A stretch of 64,000 nucleotides of DNA from Cladophialophora immunda (Eukaryota > Ascomycota > Eurotiomycetes > Chaetothyriales > Herpotrichiellaceae). How positions within the stretch are numbered: the stretch's first letter is position 1; every line of letters starts with the position of its first letter. Made by a program: the position numbers and the translations under genes. Below the pieces are notes generated by a model, which did no database searches, was not told the DNA's origin, and was given only the letters and a program-made list of their open reading frames with translations. The stretch lies in contig NW_015622546.1 of the NCBI RefSeq assembly GCF_000835495.1, positions 498,883 to 562,882 on the forward strand, written 5' to 3'. Of the stretch, positions 10,450-19,779 are shown piece by piece.

Positions 10450-11637
10450 ATGAGGCCAACACATTCGCTATGGGCGCTCTTCGCCCTCGTCGCGGTCGCC
10501 TGTGCCGCTCACACGTCCAACTGGGCCGTTCTGGTGTCTACCTCTCGCTTCTGGTTCAACTACCGCCACCTGGCCAACACGCTCTCTCTCTACCGCACCG
10601 TCAAGCGACTCGGCATTCCCGACTCCCAAATCCTCCTCCTGCTCCCCGACGACATGGCCTGCAACCCGCGCAACGCCTTCTCCGGGACCGTCTACTCCAA
10701 CGCGGACCGGCGCATGGACCTGTACGGCGAGAACGTCGAGGTCGACTACCGCGGCTACGAGGTCACGGTGGAGAACTTCATCCGCCTGCTGACCGACCGC
10801 TGGGAGGAGGGCGTGCCTGCGAGCAAGAGACTGCAGACGGACGAGGGCAGCAACATCCTGATCTACATGACGGGCCACGGGGGCAGCGAGTTCCTGAAGT
10901 TCCAGGACAGCGAGGAGATCTCGAGCTGGGACCTGGCCGACGCGTTTTCGCAGATGCGGGAGAAGAAGCGGTATAACGAGATGTTGTTCATGATCGACAC
11001 GTGCCAGGCGAACACCCTCTATCGGCAGTTCTACGCCCCGGGCATCATTGCGACGGGCTCTTCGGAAGAGGACGAGAGTTCATACTCCCACCACGCGGAC
11101 AACGACGTTGGCGTGGCCGTCATCGACCGGTGGACGTACTATGTTTTGGAGTTTCTGGAGACCCAGGTCACGGGGCCGACGTCGGACAAGACGTTGGGGG
11201 ATCTGTTCGACAGCTACGACGTGCAGAAGATCCACTCGAACCCCGGGGTGAGGTGGGATCTGTTCCCTGGCGGGGAGCAGGCCGGGCGGAGTCGCAGGGT
11301 CGTCGACTTTTTCGGGAATGTCCAGAGTGTTGAGATTCAGGGCAACAAATCAGGGGTCGAGAGCCTGAAGGACGATATTGAGGGTTTGAAACGACTGGTA
11401 CAGGAATACGAGGCTTTCGCGGCCGCCCAGGAAAGCAACAAGACACAAATGTCTGATCTTCTGCAACAAAGGACAAGCGAGACCAATGGCACTGCCCAGA
11501 GAGGCTTGTCGAAGCAGCGGGACCCCGTCGGCAGAATGAAGGTGACAGAAAACACGCAGTGGGCTCGAAGAGTTGCTGGAGCGACCGTTCTGTCTGGACT
11601 TGCAGCACTGTGGTATTTTGCCCCCAAGCTTGTCTGA
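10450..11637 (+). CDS. GPI8: GPI-anchor transamidase catalytic subunit Gpi8 (PIG-K)
   Basis: 395 residues, intronless. The ATG at 10450 is chosen because it opens directly into a signal peptide (MRPTHSLWALFALVAVACA) and then the conserved Gpi8 start HTSNWAVLVSTSRFWFNYRH. It is a C13 cysteine peptidase that cleaves the C-terminal signal of precursor proteins and attaches the GPI anchor in the ER membrane, working with Gaa1, Gpi16, Gpi17 and Gab1. The catalytic dyad is visible: H143 in MTGHGG and C185 in DTCQA. Other family blocks are LLLPDDMACNPRN, VTVENFIRLLTDR and YAPGIIATGSS. The C terminus carries a hydrophobic segment (ATVLSGLAALWYFAP) as membrane anchor. Length matches fungal orthologues. 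Strong codon bias toward G/C is seen. Confidence 0.96.
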   Translation: MRPTHSLWALFALVAVACAAHTSNWAVLVSTSRFWFNYRHLANTLSLYRTVKRLGIPDSQILLLLPDDMACNPRNAFSGTVYSNADRRMDLYGENVEVDYRGYEVTVENFIRLLTDRWEEGVPASKRLQTDEGSNILIYMTGHGGSEFLKFQDSEEISSWDLADAFSQMREKKRYNEMLFMIDTCQANTLYRQFYAPGIIATGSSEEDESSYSHHADNDVGVAVIDRWTYYVLEFLETQVTGPTSDKTLGDLFDSYDVQKIHSNPGVRWDLFPGGEQAGRSRRVVDFFGNVQSVEIQGNKSGVESLKDDIEGLKRLVQEYEAFAAAQESNKTQMSDLLQQRTSETNGTAQRGLSKQRDPVGRMKVTENTQWARRVAGATVLSGLAALWYFAPKLV

Positions 11638-11708
11638 GAAGAAATCCACGTTCCATCTCCCTCGCAACGACCTGTCAACACTGCTACGAACAGATAACGG
11701 TGCTAGAA

Positions 11709-12307
11709 TCACGACTGCTCGGCTTCGTACGGGATAGCCTTGTTCTTCTCCGCCCACAGCTTCTCCGCCTCGGAGAATGGCGGGGGAGGATCCAATCCCT
11801 GGATTCTCCAGAGATCACGGGGCGTCTCATAGATGTGCAGTTCCCATTCCAACTCGGCTCTGTCGATGATGTACGGTTTCAAGACCTACACCAGGGTGTC
11901 GTTAGACGGGTGTCCCAGGGAATATCGAGCCAAGATTCAGCATGACCCAAACAACTCTCAGCTGGACCATGAGCAACTGCAAGGTCTGCCCGCAGAAGAT
12001 GAACGTAGGGGGAGCTGATACATACATCATTGATTCGATCCATCCACGCCTTTCTCCTCGCTTTCCCCTCCTCGGTCTCGGGCCCCATCATCACCCTGGC
12101 GATCTGCTCCACCACAATCCTCACGAAATTGTTCTTGGATTCGCCGCCGACGAAGATCCCCTTCTCGTCCACGTCGACGAATATGACGACGACATAGAAG
12201 GGCGGGAGGCCGCGCGAGACGTAGAGGTCGGTGATGGCCTTGGAGATGCCCTCTCTCTGGGCCGAGGTGAAGATCGACGGGTGGGAAAAGATGCGCCAGA
12301 GAGGCAT
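11709..12307 (-). CDS. Tautomerase_3-type (cis-CaaD-like) protein
   Basis: Two exons on the minus strand: 12307-12026 and 11885-11709, phase 0, with a 140-nt intron (donor GTATGT, acceptor TGTAG). Product 152 residues. After Met removal the first residue is Pro (MPLWRIFSHPSIF), the catalytic base of the tautomerase superfamily. Family blocks are the LPPFYVVVIFVDVD core, RIVVEQIARVM, and in exon 2 the characteristic WELHIYETPRDLWRIQGL and a proline-rich tail with SEAEKLWAEKN. Such proteins are single-chain fungal relatives of cis-3-chloroacrylic acid dehalogenase and 4-oxalocrotonate tautomerase. The physiological substrate is generally unknown. Its 3' end converges on GPI8, with 71 bp between the stop codons. 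Confidence 0.85.
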
Positions 12308-12714
12308 GCTGATGGAATGCCTAATAGAGTGATGGGAGGGAAAGGTTGTGCTGTGTCTTGACTAAGCACGTGAGGGCTGTTGGTGTTCTTGCTCGTTGGA
12401 TTAGAGAGGAACTTTCTGTAGGAAAGGGGGAGAGGAGGAGGGCTGGATATATATCTTCTCACCATGCCTCGGACCTGGGCTTTTGGATAATATACGCCCT
12501 GCGAAGCAGGACGACATGGCATGAGATCCACCACACGTCTCGGCAGTGCCCACCATGGACCACAGTTGTACCGAGTACGAGTAGTAGTACAGATGCTGCA
12601 TGACCTGGTAGCTTGTAGGGAGGTAGTAGATCTGATATGACAGGGATGAGGCCAGTGGAGCGTCATCTTCGCCCTCGTTCTTACGTCTTTCCATCCCCAT
12701 CTCCATCCATCTAC

Positions 12715-12870
12715 CTATTGGAGATACCTACGTAGATACCTAGATAGATAGAAGCCAGGCTGGATCCCCGACCTTACTCCATCCCTCGATCTCTACCTCG
12801 ATCTCTACCTCTACCTCTACCTCACCTCTCCCTGGTCCCTATTCCCTGTTCCCTATTCCCCATTACCTAT
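12715..12870. repeat. Low-complexity pyrimidine tetra/hexanucleotide repeats
   Basis: Imperfect tandem units related to tacctagatag, then ctcgatctctac/ctctac, then ccctattccc. A degenerate simple-sequence tract without coding potential. Confidence 0.7.
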
Positions 12871-13645
12871 TTTTTCCAACAAGACAAAGCAAAATAAAAC
12901 CCACCGCTCACCGCTCACGGCCCCTCTCGCTCGATGGGATGGGGGGATCCTTCTCACGCGGCAAAAGGGCTTCCCGGGATGGCGGGTAGAGGATGGCGGA
13001 TGGATTACTCAACAACGAGAAACTCACCCATCCTCCTTGCTGGGTTTTTACGATTCTGCGGCGCGAGGCTGGCGAATCAGATGGGGCTGCTGTGTCAGCC
13101 AGACGAGAAGAGAAGAGGGCCGTGGGACACTGGAAGGGAAGTTAGTGCACTCGCGAGGCGTCTTCGCAGGGCGTGTTGCTCGAGGCACCGACTGTACCTA
13201 TCTACCTACCTAATAGTAACTAAGTATCGACGAGGTACACATTCTGTATCATGTATCACGAGCGGGGACCAGAGGGGATTGTAGAGTTATGGGACAGTAA
13301 GACCAGGGCAACAAAAGCACAGCACAGCACAGGAGAGGAGGGAAAAGGACGGTCATATCTCTTTAAGGGAGGGGTGCTTATGACGGTGATTAGGAGGAGA
13401 GATGTGCACCTCATACATACGTAGCTAGGTCTTGGGTATCTATTACTCAGTCACGAAGGTTGGAGATTTGTCGACAATAGTTCAGGTCAGTCCGATTGAA
13501 TCACTTGTCTTCCCAAAACATACGGGACCTTCTGCAAAAAAGTGATACGTGGCACTGAGAATGTATCGGGGTCAGACTTCGAGAGTAGACGTTGTGTCTT
13601 GGTCCAGCGTAACAGTGAGCGAGGAGGCCCCGTGACCTGTAACTA

Positions 13646-13696
13646 GACACACACACACACACACACTCTCTCTCTCTCTCTCTCTCTCCCCCCCCC
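13646..13696. repeat. Compound microsatellite (AC)n(TC)n(C)n
   Basis: About ten AC units pass directly into about eleven TC units and then a run of eight to nine C. Perfect over nearly its whole length, so probably length-variable between strains. Confidence 0.92.
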
Positions 13697-14614
13697 TCGA
13701 ACTTTGAGAGGCGTGCTTGGATTATTATTGCCGCTGAATAGCCGCCGGGAGAAATTGATTACTTTTCCTCCCGCTCCTGGTGATGCTCTGCTGCTGCGTA
13801 AAGTAAAGGAAAGTAACGTAAAACATCGGTGGCGGGCTGAATAAACCCACGAGGGCAGTGTAGCCAGTGTGCAGAATGGAGTTCGCTTTCATCTTGGAGC
13901 TAGTTATGCAGGTAGAACAGGTACGAGCTCGTAGGTAGGTAGATTGGTGGGTATGGACAGTCTCTTCACCCGTATTGGACGAGGCGCGGCTTCAGCTCGA
14001 GTTCTGATTACTGAAATGCGCTTTCAGCTTCCCGTGTGACTCTTCGCCCGTCGTGCTAGTCGCGGGTATTGCCAGAGAGAGAGCTGCTGCGCGACGTGAC
14101 TAGATGTGGGTGAAAGGGTGGTCCGTGGATAAGACAATCACGTCCAATTCCAACATCATGGACTGCCGTGATGGTCACTGCTTCGTATCGGCTTCGACCC
14201 TCTCTTTAGTTTCTGACGACCCATCATTCAGACCAGCGGTTCGACCGACACAGCGCCCGACTCACAGGTGTGGCAACGAGGCCAGAACGGGTGAGATGGG
14301 GACTGCGGCAGCGACACTTTCAACATTCCGATGTCGTATGTTCAAGAGTGCGCTTCGTTTCTGTAGCCCCCGCCTACGGCATGCCAGATTGCTTCCGCAG
14401 CGTCCTGTTCTCGATGAGTCCAATTTCGGAGGGATTGCGAGGAGAATCGTCTCGGCGCGCACAAAGAGGCTGCCACTTCATCCGTCTTGAGGAGCTGGGC
14501 TTAATCGTCTCGGTGTTTAGAGTCGACGAGCAATGTCCAATGGGCCAACATCAACCAGCATACAAACACCGACCCAGATCAGCAGACTGAATCATCACGA
14601 GGAGAATCACCCTC

Positions 14615-15787
14615 TCACCCCTTCCTTCTCGCCTTCTTCTCCGCCCTCTGCTGCATGATCCGCCTTCTCTTTTCAAAACTCTCACCGATTCCCACACCGC
14701 TGGAACCGTCTCCTCTGGGCCCGTCCTGCGTGTCTCTCCGCCTCTTTTCTCTTCGCTCAAGCACACTGGACCCCTCTCCCCGCGCTCTGCCCGCAACGCT
14801 CCTGTGGATGCGATCGCCCAATCCACCCAGACCCGTCCAATCTTCCCCACCGAATAGATCTCGCTTGTCCATTTCACCGCGTTGCCGCGCTTTCCTCCTC
14901 TCAGCTTTACTCTCTGCAGGCAACCGTACGAAATTCCTCTCTTCGTATTCGATTCTTTCTCGTTCCTTTTCACGCTCTTTGGAAGACATAGCTCCACGTC
15001 CATGCTTGACGATAGTATTGTTCGAGCCGATCGATGCTTGTGCCCGTGGTGCTGTGGAAAGTTCCTCGTCGATATATTCGTCCAAGAGTTGCGACTTGCG
15101 CTTCCTCGCGGGGACGTCGCGGTCGCGCTGTGAAGCTGGCTCCGGCATTGCAGTGGGTGTTATACGTGGAGGTTTGTACGCACCAGCGCCTGTTGATCGT
15201 GACTTGACGGATTGATCTTCCTTCTTGCGCGTGTCCATGTTCCTCAGGAGTGCAGCAGGTCTTGGTCCCACGGACATGTCGCCTTCAGTGTAGTTGGTTT
15301 CGACGGCATCATCCTCCGCGGATTCTTCTGAACCAGAGTCGAAGTCGTCCGAGACACTACCATTCTCGTTGGTGGTCGTCTTTGTAGGTCGTTTCTGTGA
15401 CTCTTGACCCGCTGCCGCCTTTTGAGCTGTCCTCCGATCAGATTCTTCGGCCGCCCGCACAACTTTATCGATCTGGTATTTCAATTTGCTTTCCAGTGGA
15501 CGTACGCCTCTTTCCAGATGAACCCGCAAGTCGACAAGTTGTTTTGTAACTTCGGAGGCCAGCTCCGTTGACGCGTCCCCTGCGTAGCCATTGCGCAGCT
15601 TGATAATGACCAGGAAGGCGAGGTTTTGGATGTAGGAGAGGAGAAGGTCATTCTTGATGTCGAGGAGGGAAATGCCGTCCGCGGGAGGTAGCAATTGCTG
15701 CTCCGTCTCTGGAAACGCGGATGCAGCAGACTGCAGGGCAGTCGTCAGAGTAGACAACATCGACCCTGTATTATCTTCCACCGTCAT
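14615..15787 (-). CDS. LCP5: Lcp5/neuroguidin, U3 snoRNP-associated Sas10/C1D family protein
   Basis: 390 residues, intronless. The N-terminal Sas10/Utp3/C1D domain is at about residues 5-100; GISLLDIKNDLLLSYIQNL and GVRPLESKLKYQIDKVV are the family signature blocks. A charged middle with acidic Ser/Asp/Glu stretches follows. The C-terminal region is basic, with EERNFVRLPAESKAERR and a terminal RRRIMQQRAEKKARRKG, as in Lcp5/neuroguidin. Lcp5 works in the small-subunit processome in the nucleolus, where it supports 18S rRNA maturation. The C terminus probably contacts RNA or provides nuclear/nucleolar targeting (inference from charge). It diverges from the TBC gene over about 1.3-1.4 kb. Confidence 0.88.
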   Translation of the reverse strand: MTVEDNTGSMLSTLTTALQSAASAFPETEQQLLPPADGISLLDIKNDLLLSYIQNLAFLVIIKLRNGYAGDASTELASEVTKQLVDLRVHLERGVRPLESKLKYQIDKVVRAAEESDRRTAQKAAAGQESQKRPTKTTTNENGSVSDDFDSGSEESAEDDAVETNYTEGDMSVGPRPAALLRNMDTRKKEDQSVKSRSTGAGAYKPPRITPTAMPEPASQRDRDVPARKRKSQLLDEYIDEELSTAPRAQASIGSNNTIVKHGRGAMSSKEREKERERIEYEERNFVRLPAESKAERRKARQRGEMDKRDLFGGEDWTGLGGLGDRIHRSVAGRARGEGSSVLERREKRRRDTQDGPRGDGSSGVGIGESFEKRRRIMQQRAEKKARRKG

Positions 15788-17202
15788 ATCGAGACCTGTT
15801 GAATGTTTGTTCGTGTCGAAATTCGGAGCCTCGAAAAAAAGTTTTGCGGAGTATCCAAGTCACATGGCGATAAGATAAGCCACGCCGAGCTCCGCAGCCT
15901 CGCAGCCACTTTTCTTATTCTTCGTCTCAAGATGCCACAGATCTCAATCGACGAACTCCACAAGGCGATATCACATATTCAGGCGGAGGTAAAGATGAGT
16001 ACTCATTGTAATGGTCACGCCACAGCATACTCGGTACACGGTCGTGTTTCTGCCTTGGAAACCTTGCCTTTTTCCACCTCTCAATCTTACTTACTGGTCT
16101 CATTCCGTGAGCTGTACTCGGTACGATACATCCGATCAGGCATCGTTTGTCCGACTATGAAGCTCTAAAAGATGGGAGAATGTGAGGATAGTGAGCCGGA
16201 GCCTGAATCTGGTTGAGACAGGCAAGGACGTCAAATATGAACGCCCTACGCAACCCTCCTCTGTTCTACCGCGCATAACCAAACGCTCCGGGAGTCGTGC
16301 CCTAAGGTTCGGACAGCTTGGTGTCCTGGTTTCCCTGCTCACAACATTGCTACGAGCTAGAGGTCACCACTGCGTAGCGATAGCTGCCGAGAACACTTTG
16401 TATCCATGGCAACTCAGTCATCTGCTCCGCTTATGAGGTGTTGTGGAAGTCGACAGACCAGTCAAATGTTGGAAATCTATCGAGTGTGCAAAGATCAGTG
16501 TTTCCAGCTTGAGCATCTAGGATAGCGGTCAACAGTCCAGTCGGGGAAGACATGTGTAGAGAAGCATGTTGAGATAAGAGATGCCCGAGAATCAATCCCC
16601 TGCCTGAGATGTCGCACAATTACAATGTTAAATGAGAAAGTGCTTCTGTCGATGCGTTTGGCTCCCCCGCCGCCGTGTAACATGCGACAGGGTGTCATTT
16701 GGCCATCTGCAATTTGCCTCGTCTTCTGCAAAATGATTCCGTTCGTGCGCTGCCCTTGTTGCAAATATTCCCGTTAAGATGGACATGTCTGCAAGCGAGA
16801 TCGCCCACAACCCACCAGGGCAGAATAGGGGACACGGTCAACATCAGCTTGGTCAAGTTCGCTTCGCTTGACTAGATCATGACGTCGAATCTCTCCTTTT
16901 CCCACGGGCGAGCCAACATTCGAAAAGGAGCATCGAAAATATTTCTCCCTCACCTTGCACCTACAGCTGGGCCGAAGGACAAAAGAGGAGGGAACAACCT
17001 GCAGAAAAAGAAACAACGCGACATAGGGTGCTGACTGCCAATCCTGTACGGAGGCCCCCAGTGATCCTCCTTTAGCCCCCGACGCCTATGCCGCCGCCGC
17101 CGCAGCCCACGCGACCTTTGAGTTCGGGCGCGCCAGGGATTCACTGGTTCAAACTGCTGAAGCTTGGAGATCTGGAGGGCGCCGGGTGAGGCAGGTGAAG
17201 TG
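15788..17202. other. Divergent intergenic region LCP5 / TBC gene, with a possible upstream exon
   Basis: About 1.4 kb of shared upstream DNA. A short ATG-initiated reading at 15931 (MPQISIDELHKAISHIQAE) runs straight into a GTAAAG that could be a donor, but I find no convincing continuation. Near the right edge, 17088-17185 could be a first exon of the TBC gene (see findings). Nothing else stands out. Confidence 0.45.
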
Positions 17203-19779
17203 ATGGGCGATCACAATGCCGTTGCGTATCCGTCCACCTCCGGCTTCAACTACAGTCTTCAAGGACTGCCCTACAGTGAAACCCGAGCATCCAAACCTCC
17301 CATCCCGGTCACGCGCTCAGTCACCTCGTTACATCGAATCGCAGACTTGGAACCAGACAAGCCGCAACATTCTCCGCTGACAGGGGACACCGCGTCCACC
17401 TCCTCCAATAAGAGATACAACCCGCACGCGTCGCCGCAAGATGGAGACGGCCCTCGTACCCAGATTGCAGGCTCAATCTCCGCAAGGGAAAGTCAGACAA
17501 GCACCACTCTGAGCCTCAATACAAGAACCCCTACGATATCCAGCTTGACCTCGGCGACCCTTAGCATTCCTCAGATCCGCGTGAACGAGACCGCCTTCCG
17601 AGAGTCGCTTGCGGACCGCAACAGCAATCTCAGCACATCAGAGAGTGGGAGATGGTTATCGCTGGGACCGTCGCGGTCGAGTTCAGCTGTATCATTCAAA
17701 GAGACAGGCAAAGACACACAGGATACGTCCCCGGGAATCAATGGTCTATCCTTGGATATCAACCTTCCTACAACCGGCTTCGGCGAAGAACTGCTTCCCG
17801 CCACCAGCATAGAATTCTCCAAGAGAGGGAGCATGCTCATTGATGGGAGGAGAGTCAATCAGTCCAACCGCAAAAGTTCGCCGAATCTCGCTCCGATCAT
17901 GGACGAAGAGAGAAAGATGAATGGAGAGCCCGATATTCAAGAGGCGACTGCGAGCGACGAACAATCTACTCCCGCCGCAGTGGCGAGAGCTCCCAACGGC
18001 CGCCCATCAGGCAAGATCCTCTCTGCCGACGAAGAACTCTTGTCTGAAAAGGTGCGCGCATTCTACGCTGCAGGAACGGACGGTCAACATGACATAGAGT
18101 CCAACGTCAATCTGGCAGTGCGAATGGGAGCTCGGTGGCAGTCAACCTTGGTGACCGATACGCGCAGTATCAGCAATCCATCCCTTTCACGCGCCACCTC
18201 CACCACAGACATTCACGAGGACGCCAACAACTCGAGGCAACCGAGCATGGCAACATCAGCCTCTCAATCTTATCTAGTTCCCGAGCGCGAGGAGAACGAG
18301 CTTGCGGGTGGTTTAGAGGACTGGAAGGATATCGATAATGCAGATGTGGACCGCTATGGCTTTATCATCGCCAGGGCGCCGACCAGCACTGTTGACGGCG
18401 CCGACGAGTCCAAGGCACAGCGGCTTACGCGAGTAACAACGAGCTTGCAGCTGGCCAGCGAGACGCCCCGGAGGAAAAACACTTTACGCCGCGCACCCAG
18501 CAGTGCACACGGATCTCTGCGTTCGTTCCAGAGCAAACATGCCAGCCCCGAAAACACTCCACCCCGTCCCGTGAGTTCCCAAAGTGCTTATGCGCGCCCA
18601 CAGCGCCGAAATGCCTCTACCAGAATCCCGATACCAGGCTCGAAAAACCGTCGTCTGATGGACTCGGCAATGGACATGCTTACGCTCCCGACATCCGCAC
18701 AATCGGTGGTAGAAAATGGACACGTGCGCATCGACAATGCACGGGCGCGGCGGAAAGAGCTCGAGCGTGAGGCGAAATGGCGGCGCATGGCAAAGGCCAA
18801 AACTCCCTCGAAAGATCCCAAAACGGGTCTACCATTGGTGGGCGCTGGTTCGGAAAGCGAATATACTTTTGACACGACGAATCCCAAACTCGTTGAGCGA
18901 ACCTGGAAGGGTATCCCTGACAAGTGGCGTGCCACAGCGTGGCACAGTTTTCTCAGTGCGTCGGCGTCGAAGCGGAAGAACTGCGTCAGTGATGCCGACC
19001 TGACCTCCCTGTTTCATTCTTACCAGGATGAGGCCAGCCCGGACGATGTGCAGATCGACTTGGACGTCCCGCGGACGATATCTGCACATATCATGTTTAG
19101 GAGAAGGTATAGGGGTGGCCAGCGGTTGTTGTTCCGCGTTCTGCATGCCATGTCGCTGCACGTTCCTTCAACCGGATATGTACAAGGCATGGCAGCCCTT
19201 GCGGTCACGTTGTTGGCATATTATGACGAAGAAAAAGCCTTCGTGATGCTTGTGCGGATGTGGGAATTGCGCGGCTTGGGAGAGTTATACAAATCCGGCT
19301 TTGGCGGGTTGATGGCTGCTTTGGACGATTTTGAAAAGGGATGGTTGGATCAAGGTGAAGTGGCGAGGAAATTGGAGTCGCTGAACATTGGGCCCACGGC
19401 GTACGGAACGCGGTGGTATCTCACTCTATTCAACTATGCCATCCCGTTTCCGGCGCAGTTGAGGGTCTGGGATGTGTTCATGTTGCTGGGTGACGACACT
19501 ACGGCGACAGACTCATCCTTGGTCGCTCCGGGTACCTCGTCTTCGAAAGACAAGCCTCCGCCCGACGCCGATGCGGTCTCCTTTGGGACCTCGTTGGACG
19601 TCCTTCACGCCGCCTCTGCAGCACTGATTGACGGCATGCGCGACATCCTTCTGGAATCCGACTTTGAAAATGCCATGAAGGTTCTGACCAGCTGGATCCC
19701 CATCCAGGACGAGGATCTCTTTATGCGGATCGCACGAGCAGAGTGGAAGATTCATAATACGAAGACAAAGGTGCGATGA
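17203..19779 (+). CDS. TBC-domain Rab GTPase-activating protein
   Basis: 858 residues from the ATG at 17203. The N-terminal two thirds (about 1-560) are Ser/Thr/Pro-rich, low-complexity and probably disordered, with many phosphorylatable sites. The TBC domain spans about residues 560-845: TWKGIPDKWRATAWHSF (motif start), IDLDVPRTIS at about 617-626 holding the Arg finger (IxxDxxR), YVQGM at about 659 holding the Gln finger (usual YxQGM), YKSGFGGLMAALDDFEK and RVWDVFML. TBC proteins speed GTP hydrolysis on Rab GTPases and so switch off steps of vesicle traffic; both catalytic fingers are present, so it should be active. The Rab partner cannot be read from sequence. The N terminus is uncertain: a spliced upstream exon at 17088-17185 joins in phase to 17256 and would give 873 residues with a different start. 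Confidence 0.9.
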   Translation: MGDHNAVAYPSTSGFNYSLQGLPYSETRASKPPIPVTRSVTSLHRIADLEPDKPQHSPLTGDTASTSSNKRYNPHASPQDGDGPRTQIAGSISARESQTSTTLSLNTRTPTISSLTSATLSIPQIRVNETAFRESLADRNSNLSTSESGRWLSLGPSRSSSAVSFKETGKDTQDTSPGINGLSLDINLPTTGFGEELLPATSIEFSKRGSMLIDGRRVNQSNRKSSPNLAPIMDEERKMNGEPDIQEATASDEQSTPAAVARAPNGRPSGKILSADEELLSEKVRAFYAAGTDGQHDIESNVNLAVRMGARWQSTLVTDTRSISNPSLSRATSTTDIHEDANNSRQPSMATSASQSYLVPEREENELAGGLEDWKDIDNADVDRYGFIIARAPTSTVDGADESKAQRLTRVTTSLQLASETPRRKNTLRRAPSSAHGSLRSFQSKHASPENTPPRPVSSQSAYARPQRRNASTRIPIPGSKNRRLMDSAMDMLTLPTSAQSVVENGHVRIDNARARRKELEREAKWRRMAKAKTPSKDPKTGLPLVGAGSESEYTFDTTNPKLVERTWKGIPDKWRATAWHSFLSASASKRKNCVSDADLTSLFHSYQDEASPDDVQIDLDVPRTISAHIMFRRRYRGGQRLLFRVLHAMSLHVPSTGYVQGMAALAVTLLAYYDEEKAFVMLVRMWELRGLGELYKSGFGGLMAALDDFEKGWLDQGEVARKLESLNIGPTAYGTRWYLTLFNYAIPFPAQLRVWDVFMLLGDDTTATDSSLVAPGTSSSKDKPPPDADAVSFGTSLDVLHAASAALIDGMRDILLESDFENAMKVLTSWIPIQDEDLFMRIARAEWKIHNTKTKVR

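Larger units (their letters stand above)
12308..14614. other. 2.3-kb intergenic region rich in simple repeats
   Basis: Lies upstream of the tautomerase gene and downstream of LCP5. It contains runs of ctacct/gatctc and ccctattccctgtt-like low-complexity sequence (about 12720-12870), GTAGGTAG-type motifs and a mixed dinucleotide microsatellite near 13.65 kb. ORFs up to 128 codons (for example 14104-14490 +) have no recognisable domain. No gene supported. Confidence 0.5.

Noticed and set aside
15803..16168. 121-codon + strand ORF with MPQISIDELHKAISHIQAE at 15931
   Set aside because: Start looks coding and is followed by GTAAAG, but no acceptor with a convincing continuation was found. Not called without transcript support.
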